Shown: piece after piece, positions 48,678 through 60,400 of the stretch | Layout of the letters: every line of letters starts with the position of its first letter | How positions within the stretch are numbered: position 1 is the first letter of the stretch | Made by a program: the position numbers and the translations under genes | The notes under the pieces: generated by a model | Databases searched by the model: none | Told to the model about the DNA's origin: nothing | What the model saw: the letters and a program-made list of their open reading frames with translations, nothing else | Origin: Prochilodus magdalenae | Taxonomy: Eukaryota; Chordata; Actinopteri; Characiformes; Prochilodontidae | Length of the DNA: 64,000 nucleotides | NCBI GenBank assembly: GCA_024036415.1 | Contig: JAMWET010006969.1 | Location: 1-64,000, forward strand | Direction: 5' to 3'

Positions 48678-49790
48678 CACTATATTGCCAAAGGTTTTTG
48701 CTCGTCTGCCTTCACACGCATATGAACTTGACTGACATCCCGTTCTTAATCCATAGGGTTTACTATGTCAGCCCACCCTTTGCAGCTATAACAGCTTCAG
48801 CTCTTCTGGGAAGGCTTTCCACAAGATTTGGGAATGTGTTAATGGGAATTTTTGACCATTCTTCCAGAAACACATTTGTGAGGTCAGACACTGATGTTGG
48901 ACAAGAAGGCCAGGAAGGTCTCCGCTCTAATTAATCCCAAAGGTGTTCTCTCGGGTTGAGGTCAGAACTCTGTGCAGGCCAGTCACGTACTTCCACACCA
49001 AACTCACTCATTCATGTCTTTACGGACCTTTCTTTGTGCAGTGGTGTGCTGGAACAGGAACTGGACATCCCCAAACTGTTCTCACAAAGTTAGGAGCATG
49101 GAATTGTCCAAAACCTCTTGGTCTGCTGAAGCTTGGCACAATGCAGTCAGACAAGTATCGTTCTTCTGGCAACCGCCAAACCCAGACTCGTCCATCAGAT
49201 TGCCAGATGGATTCATCACTCCAGAGAGCACATCTCTACTGCTCTGAAGAGATGGCGGCGCTGTACAACACATTCGACGCTTTGCATTGCGCTTGGTGAT
49301 GTAGGACTTGGATTCAGCTGCTCTGCCTTGGAAACCCATTCCATGAAGCTGTCTACGCAGTGTTCTTGAGCTAATCTGAAGGCTACGCTTAGTTCGGATG
49401 TCTGTAGCGATTGACTTTGCAGAAAGTTGGCGACCTCTGTGCCCTATGTGCCTCAGCATCTGCTGACCCCACTCTGTCATTTTACGTTACCTACCACTTC
49501 GTGGCTGAGTTGTTGTCTTTCCCAATCGCTTCAACTTTATAATCCCACTGACAGTCAACTGTGGAATATTTAGTAAAAAGGAAATTTCACGATTGCACAA
49601 GTGGCGTCCTATCACGGTACCATGCTGGAATTCACTGGGCTCCTGAGAGTGACCCATTCTCACTAATGTGTGTAGAAGCAATCTGCATGTCTAGGTGGCT
49701 GAGTTTTATACACCTGTGGCCATGGAAGTGATTGGACCACCTGAATTCTATTATTTGGATGGGTGAGTAAATACTTTTGGCAAAATAGTG
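48678..49790 (-). mobile_element. Tc1-like transposon with TA target duplication
   Basis: The left end CACTATATTGCCAAAGG and right end (complement) CACTATTTTGCCAAAAG are inverted. TA dinucleotides flank at 48676-48677 and 49791-49792. The length of 1113 bp is somewhat short for a complete element. The minus strand encodes the transposase in two frames: 49487-49681 (N-terminal, MGHSQEPSEFQ) and 49082-49480 (MTEWGQQMLRHI, SSRTLRRQLHGMGFQGR). Frameshifts and an internal deletion make it inactive. It lies 128 bp after the ZNF stop. Confidence 0.9.
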
Positions 49791-49792
49791 TA

Positions 49793-52700
49793 GCTTTGTT
49801 ATGAAGTATATAACCCACAGTGAGGTCTGGTGAGGAATAGTCTTCACACAATGGGGTTAGTTTTAACATGGTGTTACTAAACCTTCCAAAGTGAAACATA
49901 AGAGCGGGTTCGTTTTCAGAACTTTTTATTCAGTGTGTGAATAGATATAATGTAAACAAAATATATGTAAGTTTGATCGTGCTCATATTCAGAACTCAGA
50001 GCTGCAAATTTCACCTCAAGGTGATGAATTTGTATGTAAACATCTTTGGTACAACATTTTTCACTCATGTTACATTTCTACGTGTACATTTCTAGTACAG
50101 ATATGAAGATTTCTTGTTGGACTGTAGTCAGAATCACTGTTATTTAGTCCAAGACATTTCCCAGATTGGGACTTGTTGAGAGGGAGTCAAGGCCTAGTCC
50201 TAAATGAGTGAATTAGAGTGTAATGAATATGACATATGCATTTTTAACATAATTCCAACCTGCTCTAAATGAATCTGACCAAAGCCAGTATTATAAAATA
50301 TCACAAATAGGAGATTAATAATACCAGCCTTTCTGTTGCAGCCTTGATGGCTTAATTAAATGAAGGTCAAACTCTTTCAATAACGTCACCCATTTGTTGC
50401 TAGTAACTATCCGTGTCCTTACTTGCTTAGATCATGCACCTCTTGTTTTTAAGAGGGTGAAATAAATGATAATTACAATACACTTTTAGAAGCACTTTAG
50501 TGTCAGTGCTATCCAAACAAATGTTGAAGACCATCTCAAACTACTGTAAACTACTACCTAGTATAACTAACCAGGCTAACTGATTTGCTATATTACACTA
50601 CAAAAGCTTATAGCTAGCTGAAGAGGTGCAAACGTGTGTCTTTGAGGACATTTAGCTACAGTCATATTTATATACTGCTGTATGAACAAATGTTTTTTTT
50701 TTTTTTTGCAGTCGTGACAGATGTGCATTTGGTTGTATCTGGCTCCACAAACTTGAGAAAAACCTCCAAGATATAAAGTGTTTCATTGGTCCAGTCATAA
50801 TAAAATAACTTACAAGCAAATGAATTGGGTTTATTTAACCTTATTTTAAGGACTTTTTGAATGTACAATTCTTTTAATCAAAGCAATTTCTTTAATTAGC
50901 TAAAACATATTCAAATGCTTGTTACAAATGAGTCATTTTATTAGTTTGCACTTTTTTTACAGTGTAAAAAAATACTTCAAGTAATTGAACAAGCTTTTCT
51001 CAACTAAAAATGACTTTGATTTACTTTTTACAATTTTTTTTAACTGGACCAACAAACTCTAAAATGTGTAATGTAAAATGTTTTTAACATTTTAAAATTC
51101 TCTTTTTAAAAAAATAAAAAATCACTTTAGGTTATTATAAGCAATTGAAAAAGTTTCCAATGACTTTGAAAGAATTGTACACTTAAAGTACTTTATTTGG
51201 GAGGAATAACCTAATTCATTCTCTTGTAACAAATTGATGTTTTAGGTTGAATCAATAAAACACTTTTTACAGTGTAATTAAACATCACAGTAAACACAGA
51301 AACACACCGAATAGTACTTACAGGATCAGAAACCATACGACCGGGACTGTTAAAATGTGCAGTGACGAAAAGCTAATGAACTTGAGGGAGGGCTGACAAT
51401 GTGTAATAGAAAGGTTCTAAAACCAGACTTGAGTACCACAGCCCTACTCCATGAATACATACATCTGTATGTAAGTCGTCAAAATGAAGAGAAAACACTT
51501 TTTGATCATTTTCTACTCAGTAATTATAAGTCATACCAGTAATTTAGAAGTCTGTGATATGATATGCATGTACCTTTAGGACAGCTATTAATGTTAAGGA
51601 ACATGTTTTATTAATATTTAGGAATGTAGGTTTTGTAATACCTAGATCGTAGATGTGTTGACTGTGATGTGTTTGAGCTGCATACGATAAATAAAAAAGT
51701 CAATATATTACTTTGTCTCCCTGTCATTCTTACTGCTGTTACCAGCTTCCTTTTTACATTTTTGTCTGTGTTAATTTTTTTATATAGCCACGGTTTATAC
51801 ATGATGCACCACAGAAATGGGATGATATGAGCAATCATAAATATTCAGACATTCCTAATGATTTGAGCAAAGCATTTGTTCTAATTTGCTTGAAACTGGT
51901 TGGCAGACTTGTCAGTTGTTGAAACGGTGGCTTATGTTTCCGCTAAAGATATGTCTGACAGCAGTTTTTAGCTTATTTTTTTAAAAATACAAACAAGTGC
52001 CTTATCATATTACCCACTGAAAGCCATGTTTTTTGGGGCGCAAAATCAGGCTGTGGAATGCCTCAATAGTAGAGGTTTGATATTGACTGAAAACTGACTT
52101 TTTCTATCTCCTTTGGGAAACGAGGTGCTAGCAGGATATCTGCTAGCTTCCAACATGCAGCTGTACCTGGAAAAAACATCATAGTAAGAAGCCCTGTTGT
52201 TTCACAAACTACTGCACCTTATTTCACAGGCACACCTGTGGATTTCTTACTTCTCACCAACCAGTGGCTCATGCCTGCAAACAGAAGAATGGTCATCTTT
52301 ATGCAGGTTAATGTCCTGGATGTGGTTAGCCACTGTTGGCCTCCTCTGGTGTGGTGGATGAAGAAGCTGTCTTGTGGTTGACTAGGCTCTTTCTTCTTGG
52401 CCCAACATCTTTGCAGAGCTTTGTTTTCCCCAAGGCATCAATCTTGTTTCCCAGTCCTACATAATTTAGGACAATACATTATGTAGAGATATTATGCACA
52501 AATGTGCGAAGATGTATATAACACTGGTCTGTGAGGCATTGGGGGAGTTCCCTGTGCATTTCCCTATACACAATTAACATTAGAAATTAGCATTAGAAAA
52601 TTCCATTGTAGAAAGCCTTTTTTTAGAAATGCATTTCACAGTTATTATGTCACTTTGTAGCATTTTAAAAGGGATCTAAATCTTTTAATTGCTGCTTTTG

Positions 52701-53280
52701 GTACTGGATATTAAAACAGTACGGTGCTGTGAAGTTCACACGGAACCTTCAAATATTGTGATAAAGCATGTCCCTCAACCTGGCAATATGCAGAAGTATG
52801 GGTCTGGAGACCTGAAAAAAGTTGGGCTTGCACAAGAGTTCTTCTTTTCCAACACCACCTGTATTTACACACCAACATGCACAGCTATTGAGATATTTAC
52901 ACCACCAAAAAACTTTCGCCACTTTTAGAGAACCTAGATCACATACACTCATTACATTCAGTCAACTACTGAGCTGAAAGACTCCCCTGTACCCCCAGCA
53001 CTGCTGTTCTGAATATGTAACTATATTTACAATCAACAGTAAATACTATTCGTATTGGCTAATAATTACTGTTCACATTCACCATAATAACATGAATGCC
53101 AATTATCAGCAATCACAGTGTCCACTTAAGAACATTCATTTCCTAGCTTACTTGCTTTGCCCTCTTCTCCTCATCTACAGAGGATTGTCTCATTCAGGTA
53201 AGTAAAACTAAGGTAAACCTACTTAGTTCTCTTTTAGCGCTTAACGGCAAGGATCATCAGTCCACAGGTAAGTACAGGTA
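49793..53280. other. Intergenic, nothing coding recognised
   Basis: AT-rich with scattered short ORFs lacking domains. TTTTTTTACAGTGTAAAAAAAT at about 50953-50974 is a 10-bp-arm palindrome, and CACTTTTTACAGTGTAAT recurs at 51261, a motif often found at MITE ends. A 300-bp element could lie between them. Confidence 0.35.
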
Positions 53281-53541
53281 TGTATATCGTCGCTGTCCAA
53301 AGAAAAACAAGTATCTCCAAAATGGCAACTTTACAGGAGAGGCCAAAAACCTCATTCAATTTTAATGTAAGTCAATGGAACCAGATGTCCTTCCAAGCAC
53401 TTCTGGGCCATTTCAGTTGGTCCGTTCATCATGCAAATCTCACAAAGTATAAACAGCAGTAGCCGTTTTCAAATGATGCATAAAAGTCAAAATGAACAAA
53501 AATGGAGATACATGTTTTTCATTGGACAGCGATGATATACA
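53281..53541. mobile_element. MITE with about 37-bp TIRs
   Basis: TGTATATCGTCGCTGTCCAA..AAAAACA.GTATCTCCA at the left matches the inverted right end (..TGGAGATACATGTTTTTCATTGGACAGCGATGATATACA). No ORF. Widespread in fish, from memory. Confidence 0.8.
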
Positions 53542-55976
53542 ACCAGTCTTTGGTGCAAGAAATACCTTAACTTTCCCCATACACTAAGATTTCATAGCAG
53601 TAGCTGACGTCTGGTCTTTTCTCCTTCAGAAAACACTGGACTACAGGCTGTCTGTCGGTGTCAATGGTACAGATGGAATGTTAATTAACTGCCTGCCTTG
53701 CTTGGTGAAACGGTTAGTCGGTGCGCATGAACGCAACATTCTCTGATCTAAACTCATTGGATGTCTGGAATTATGTTGGCCTTCAGATCTTTATTGTGTA
53801 GCATGGGAAAGCATATATTAATTAGACTGTATACAAAGTGCTGAAGGTGGTTTACTACTGCTCATGCATTACTCTAATATCATACTATCATAGTAATATC
53901 ATATCATGCACAACTCACTATAATGCTTCTTATTATACTTTCATTCAAGTAGAGATGATGAGTAGCATCATTTTGAGCTTAGCTGGTGTGTCAGCTAATA
54001 TGTCTCCTCCCAGCACCACCTTCCCTTGCTGCAACAGTGTTTTGAATAGGATCATTCTGCTGTCTGGCTCACTCCCAGTTCACAGTGGCATGCTCTGGTG
54101 TTTTGTGGTATGTGGTGCTGGAAATGGCCTTGTTGAAAGTTGAAAGCCTTCATGAACTATGAAAGCACAAACAGGTCAAGCGCTATCTGTCACTGATGAT
54201 GATGTATGATTCAAAGTCAATTAAGAGTAAAATGTGATGGCAATTAACTACTTGAACAGCACAGCAGCAGCGAGCTGGAGATTACCGGGAACGGTATCTC
54301 TTTCACATATGGCTATTCCACTGGAATGTATCCGCACAGTGGGGGCAGAACTGTTTCACTGTCAGAGAGGGGCCCCACTGTCCACCTACTGATGTCCCGA
54401 CACTGTGTGCCTGAGGAGTTCCATGAGGCTGTGGAGGAGTGATTTCCAGAGTGGCCGTGTTAAATAAAAGAAAAAGGAGCGGAGGAGTGACAGAGGAAAC
54501 TTTACGTGTTGCTCGAGGTCCACGGCGGCTACTACTACATGCACTAAAATACCCACACTGCAATGCGTTTCCAAAGCATTAACCCCTTACATTCCCAACA
54601 ACCGCATCAGCTAATATTCATACATGGAGTATCAACTCCAGAGTAGAAACCAGGAATGCAAAATCTGAACAAAATCAAACATTTGGGCAAAGGCCAAATA
54701 CCGAACTCGGACTTCCAGCGTTTCATTAGTTTGACCACTTTTCCACTGTTGCACAAATTAAATACACTATGCTCCTTAACCCCCACTCCTGTTACTGTTA
54801 CTACACAACAGTGGGAACAGGAACTGCGGCTCACTTTTGAGGATTATAATTGGGACAAGATAAATTGCCGCATTCATACCTCTTCAGTTTGTGCTATGCA
54901 CTGTCTTACTCAGTTATAGATTGAGTGTACTGGACACAGGCTAAACTCTCTAAGCTTAACCCACATCTCAGATTTCTTTGTGGTCAATGTTGCTGAACCC
55001 CAGCCACGTACCTTAATATGTTTAGCATTCTGTGTTTGGCTGCTTCTCTGTTATACTCAATTAGCAAATTGAACTATTTCACTTGTTGCTTTATCATCCA
55101 TTTGGTTTATCAGCCAGTAATTCTACATTCTCAGCCACATATTCCAACGTCTTTGCCTTTGTGCACCCTTTTAGCAAGACGTCTTATTCAGATTCAGGGG
55201 GAAAGTTCCACTCCACCTTCCACTCCACTCCCTAAATTAAAATTAGCCACACTCTCAAAGGTATCACATGTTAATATCTTGGTATTTGGTGTGGATGGGA
55301 TGAGGGAAGCTGGTTTGGGAGGGTAGAGATGGCTTATTTGGTCCAATTAATTATTAGGTATTAGTTTCTGTTTTCTTTTGTGTAGAATATCTGATAATTG
55401 GCAAAATGTCCGCTGAAACCCTAAATCAAAGTATCACCTTAATTCTTGTGAGTTAACTAATTTGGCTCCAAATATTTTAGAATCTATTTGATAAAGTTGC
55501 TTCATGTGATCAGGGTTAAGCAGAAAAGTAAGATGGATGAAAAGTAAGAGTGCTAAATGTTTGCTAGCTAGTAACCTTTTTCTAATATTTTTCATCTCCA
55601 TTCTATTAGAAATTCATTCAGAAAATAATATAAAAGGATATTTATAATAATATAGTTTAATATAGCTTTATAATAATATAATTATAATAACATAGTTTTT
55701 TTTAATATAAAAAAAATAATATAATATTATATATAAAAATAATATTTGGTTTATTTAGTAAGAAAAGTGTTCATGTTTTGTAGGCTCAAATTACCTCAGA
55801 TAGCTTTGTTTGCTCACCAAGCAATAACACTTATAATCAATATCAGTTTTTAATATAAATTTTAACCTTTTAAATGGTATAATGTAATTCATAAACATAA
55901 ATATGAAGAAATACCTTTTAAAAACAAACCTATGTTAAAATATCGAGGTATAAAAAATAACTTTACTGCCTACTGA
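53542..55976. other. Intergenic, nothing recognised
   Basis: Includes (ATA)n-like AT-rich DNA at 55620-55740. Small ORFs on both strands near 54303-54919 have no domain features. Confidence 0.35.
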
Positions 55977-56360
55977 GGTTGCCCCCATGGTGACAGCTGA
56001 TGTGGCCACTGGAGTGGCTGTTGAGGTTGACCTCATGCCAGCAGCTGATGGGGTTGCTGGAGTGGTCACTAAGGTGGCCCTGTGGTAGCTGATGGAGTGG
56101 TTGCTGAAGTTACCCTTGTGGTGACAGATAATGGGATTGCTGGAGTAGCCACTGAGGTTGCCCTCATGATGACTGCTGACGTGGCTGCTGAGGTTGCCAC
56201 CATGAAGGCACCTGACTTGGCCGCTGGGGTTGCTACCGTGGTAGCAGCTGACTTGGCCTCTGGAATAGAACAGCTGAGGTGGCCTCGGCCCAAGGAGTCC
56301 ACAGGTCTGAGTAACGAGTGACAGCCCATGCGGCCACTGAGGTTGCCCTCCTTGGTGACT
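55977..56360. repeat. 48-bp minisatellite with 16-residue coding period
   Basis: Seven or so units of the form GAGGTTGCC...GCTGATGTGGCCACT...: 48 bp in units 1, 2 and 4, about 35-36 bp in units 3 and 5, 45 bp in unit 6. Translated, a unit reads like EVAPMVTADVATGVAV. The 35-bp unit breaks the frame, so only part (56082-56321) stays open. Confidence 0.8.
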
Positions 56361-56936
56361 GTGTTACCTGAATTTTCCTATTCTATCAGTAGCCAAACAG
56401 GCACTCATGGGCCTTTAAATACAGTCACAGATGCAGTAGTTAACTGGCAGCCGCTTACAGAAGCTTCTAAAAGTCAATGTCTCAATTTCTGTTAAAAAGC
56501 CAAAGATGGTCATGTGTATGTATGTAAACCTCTGGTTCACTAAAATTCTGATTTCATGCTGAAACAAATCTAAAGCCTATTATTAGATTTGATTAAAGAC
56601 ACTTATTATGGACTTGCAATAATACATGCATGACGCCATGAAACTTAGCTTAGGGGTTTGTGTATGTGTGTGTACCCTGGATTTGGGGTCATTGTTCTAA
56701 TATGGAGTTTGATCGACCAAACAGAGCTTTAGCATTTCTGTGAACATTAGGCAAATACTGGCCTTGTACTTCTATGGTGAATGGGTGGTGCTTTATGGGC
56801 TGCAGAAAGAGTGACTGAGGACCAGAGGACTGTCTGCTATACACCTACTGGTGTATACTGGTGTATATTAGCAAACTGCTACTAGACTCATTTTGGTCCA
56901 TAACACCCTGTGTATCTTTGAGGTTTTCGTGGTGTT
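56361..56936. other. Intergenic
   Basis: No feature recognised. A chance GTGTATACTGGTGTATA duplication lies near 56851. Confidence 0.3.
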
Positions 56937-58360
56937 GTGGTAATGGGTGGAGGACTTTCTGTGGAAGAAGAAGGTAAATTAAGCTCTCCACTCTTCGATT
57001 ATGCCCAGACAAGTCACATACTGCCTGATATTGGCATTGATGACTCTATACTGAGGTACTCTGGACTGGACTCAGTAGGTGTACTAACTGATTTCTCCAT
57101 CCAGGTGATTAATGACCTGGCCAGTAAAGGTCCAGGCTTCATGGCTGATTTGGGCTCTACTTTATCTGACTTCAGAAGTGTTCCGAATGCTGCCAGGCTG
57201 GGGGCGCTGATCATTTCCATCACCGCAGCTGCTAGACGACACCAAACGTCTGGAGAAACATCTCAGTGAAAGGCTGGCCAGTCTCAGAAACTCCATGCTC
57301 CAAGGAAATCCAATGAGCACACATCCTTTAAAGCAGTGTTTCTCAACCTTTTTTCAGTCGTGGCACCCTTTTTAAGTATGCAAAATTTTAAGGCACCCCA
57401 GGAACCTTTGCAATCTCTTTCGCTGTCTGCGAACCTAGCATTTTGTCCACAATAGCTGTACATGCTGGCAGTATGACCGTCTCGGCAATCGTGTGTGGCT
57501 TCTTAGCCTTAGCTACTATTTCGGCCACTTAATAGCTAGCCTCCAAGGCTTTCTCTGACACTTTTGCACTTTATCATCACTTGCTCTTGTCGCCTATGCT
57601 GACTTTTCAAACGTGAAAAATACTCTGCATTCTTACTGGCTAGCGATGGGTGGTTTGTTGTCAGGTGTCTTTTGAGCTTGCTCGGAACCATTGCTTGGTT
57701 TGATAATTTCATGCCACATACCAGACACAAAGGTAGAGGGCAAAATGGATCCCCGGTGAAGATGAAACCATACGACAAGTAGCTGTCGTCGTATTGTCTT
57801 TTCTTTGCCTTGCTGCTGGCCTCTATTACACCAACTGCCAAACTACCACTGGATGAAGAAGTTGGTGGCTCAGATTCAGAGTTATCTGATTCTCCAACCT
57901 TTCTTTTCAAAAAACGTTCCATGCTAGCTTGTGGGCTCTCGCAGTGCGTGGGAAAAAAAAAAAAAACACAGTTTACACGAGGCTACTTGCGTAATCACGT
58001 GCTGACCTTGATAAGGGTCATATGAGATAAATTTGAATGATTTTTAAAGTGTATAATAAGCTTCAATTTTAAAACTATAGTTTTTTATTTCACATCAGAA
58101 TATTTTGACGGCACCCCCGATGAAGACAGACGGCACCCTGGTTGAGAAACGCTGCTTTAAAGCACTGGACAAATGGTGCAGCGTTTCACCCTTAGATGTT
58201 CATCCATGCTGCCCGGCTGGAGATGGGAAGCCGTTCAACGTGAGAGCAAGCTTTACCTATATGTGGCATCCATGAGCAGCATGTCAGCAAAGTATGAGAC
58301 CTTTAATGGTTTCACCATTAATATTGTTTATTCAATGTTTAAGACAGGATATTGGTAAGA
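56937..58360 (+). pseudogene. Decayed copy 1 of an unrecognised gene, split by a hAT element
   Basis: An open segment (56937-57240) encodes GVLTDFSIQVINDLASKGPG, SVPNAARLGALIISI and similar sequence. A frameshift near 57232 leads to LDDTKRLEKHLSERLASLRN and SMLQGNPMSTHPLK. After the transposon the same sequence resumes (KALDKWCSVS at 58163) and degrades (FIHAARLEMGSR, VASMSSMSAKY). The pieces match the minus-strand copy at 58.9-59.3 kb. The family is unknown to me; it looks helical with a hydrophobic segment. Confidence 0.6.
57334..58154 (-). mobile_element. hAT-type transposon remnant (821 bp) with 8-bp TSD
   Basis: Ends CAGTGTTTCTCAACC and its complement GGTTGAGAAACGCTG form a 15-bp TIR with one mismatch. 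CTTTAAAG lies at 57326-57333 and 58155-58162. On the minus strand 57536-57922 encodes the N-terminus of a hAT/ZBED-type transposase: MERFLKRK, then YDDSYLSYGF, CLVCGMKLSNQAMVPSKLKRH (BED-type finger C-X2-C...H-X4-H), and a stop. The catalytic part is absent, so it is an internally deleted, non-autonomous element. Confidence 0.9.
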
Positions 58361-58643
58361 AACATTATTTGACATTATTTAATACGATCATATCCAGTCA
58401 GAAACCACTTAATAATTTCTATTTGGCTAGCATCTTAGCTTAAACTAAACAAAATCAACAATTTCAGACAATCTTTTTTACTAAAAGTGCATAAAATTTG
58501 GACACCTATGTCCATTTCTATGTTCTACATCTTATTGTTGGAACAGTTCTGCAGTCTTGCTAGAACCAGATGTAATAATTCATACATTTCAAATACAACA
58601 AATATTGTAATGCAATTCTATACATTTATTAAGAAACATTTAT
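58361..58643. other. AT-rich spacer
   Basis: Nothing recognised. Confidence 0.3.
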
Positions 58644-59646
58644 TTAGCAAATCAGGCTTCCAAATTCAGCCCTGCCGACTTCAGATTGGTGTTTTTTTTT
58701 CTGGGTAAAACTGCTGTTCGGCAATATCAGTTCTCGTAGATTATTTTTAAGACCAGTGAAGTAATCTTTCAGTTCTTGTATCGGCTTCCATTTGCTAAAC
58801 ATGCAGTCCTCACCAGTTGCCTTTCCCAGCTCTTTACCTTCAACCCAATATTTGTCAGGCATACACAGTATCTGTTATGCAATTTGACCTCATGTCCATT
58901 TGGTATAGGCAATATTAAAGGTGGAACGTTTGATGTTGGCTTTGGACTTTGCTAACAGCTTCTTTGGGTAGTCTTGTTTAAGTCCTGCCATGCTGCTGAT
59001 GGATATCACATGTAGGGTAAGTTTCCTCTCAGCGATTTCCCATCTCCAGCTGGGCCGTGTGGATGAGCATCTAAGGATGGAATGCTGCACCATTTGTCCA
59101 GTGCTTTAGAGAACGTGTGCTCATTTGATTGTCATGGAGCATGGAGTTTCTGAGACTGGTCAGCCTTTCACTGAGATACTGAGATAGCAGTTGTGGTGGT
59201 TTATGCATATTGAAGTGGAAACAGTTGATGTACTTCCTTGTTTTATTATTAACTCTGGCCACAAATATCAGGTACAGTTTGCTTTAGTAACTTTAGGGAA
59301 AAGTCAGAATACATGTTGAATACCACAGCCAGTTAATTTGCGTATCATTGATTAAACTAATAGTAGAAATACATTCCAATATAATAAATCTATAAATAAT
59401 CACCACCACCAGCTGGAGGTGCGCTTTGTTTCTTGACAGTTTTTCTTCACCTTCCAATTTTACTCTCACCACACATAACACAATCTGGTTATCCAGATTT
59501 TGTGGCTGACTAGTGGTTTGCATCGTACAGGGTAGCCTCTGTATTTCTGTGCATTCTGCAAACAGTGGTTTAACAGCAGCAGCGATTAGAGACATGAGAT
59601 CCACCCTGGGCGTGTTGGAACTGCACCTCACCATGGTGCTCACCAA
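58644..59646 (-). pseudogene. Decayed copy 2 of the same gene, opposite strand
   Basis: On the minus strand the stretch 59071-59175 reads LSERLTSLRNSMLHDNQMST, then LKHWTNGAAFHP, close to copy 1 (LSERLASLRN, KALDKW). Downstream frames shift and stops intervene (LEMGNR-like, SISSMAGLKQDY, 58644-58862 WVEGKELGKATGED). An upstream segment at about 59500-59640 (PRVDLMSLIAAAV) may be its earlier exon. Both copies are broken. Confidence 0.5.
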
Positions 59647-60056
59647 GAGTAGCCATTTGCAATTAGAGCTGAAAAGAAAGCCTTCACACCGGACAGTTTC
59701 ACTGATAGCACTCTACATTAGCTGCCAGCTCTCAGAGCTGCTAGGTCATCAGTTGGGTTTCTTTGAAGAATATACATTTGAGTTTTATGTATGAAAATAA
59801 TGACCACCTACACATTTTAATAGGCTTCACTGCAGTGTGTATGGTTGTTGACTGGGCCAATGAGAATTGAGCTTTGTCATCTTCAGGCTGTTTGTCAGTG
59901 CAAACAGTGTGGTGGTGAGCAACTGTGGCACCTAGTGCTGAAATATGCAGCTGTCTCACTTCTGAGAGGTTATAGCAGCTCTGTGCTAAATGAAACAAGT
60001 CTTTTTGTAGATGCATTAAAGTCACAGGGTCACAATATATAGATGCAATAAAGGCA
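59647..60056. other. Intergenic
   Basis: No identified feature. Confidence 0.3.
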
Positions 60057-60082
60057 CATATATATATATATATATATATATT
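60057..60082. repeat. (AT)n microsatellite
   Basis: About 12 uninterrupted TA dinucleotides, directly before a CCGATAC-rich block. Confidence 0.9.
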
Positions 60083-60400
60083 TCCAGTTCCGATACATAC
60101 GCTTTGCATATCGGTCGATACTTGAGATGGATCCGATACCATTTTTGAATGAACAGACTTAAGCATCAGGATTGACATAAACAACACTGTACTAGGCTTT
60201 TAGAGCAGAATACCTCCACACAGCTGACTCTCTGACTCGCTCCATATTGTTGTTTCTGTTCATAGGTCAAGTCTACAGGCTCGATGCAAACATGCTTCAC
60301 ATCACAAACAATTTAAAGACAATTTCAGCCCCATGGATCGGACTAATTATCAGACACCCAATCCAGATCATTTTGAATATCGGAGCTGATGGAGTTGTAG
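60083..60400. repeat. Possible hAT-type MITE fragment
   Basis: TTCCGATACATACG, CATATCGGTCGATAC and GGATCCGATACC at the left, GAATATCGGAGCTGA at the right. The repeated CGATAC motif resembles dispersed elements with TATCGG ends. No TSD shown. Confidence 0.3.

Noticed and set aside
48698..49369. Plus-strand ORFs near 48.7-49.4 kb
   Set aside because: They are antisense to the Tc1 transposase.
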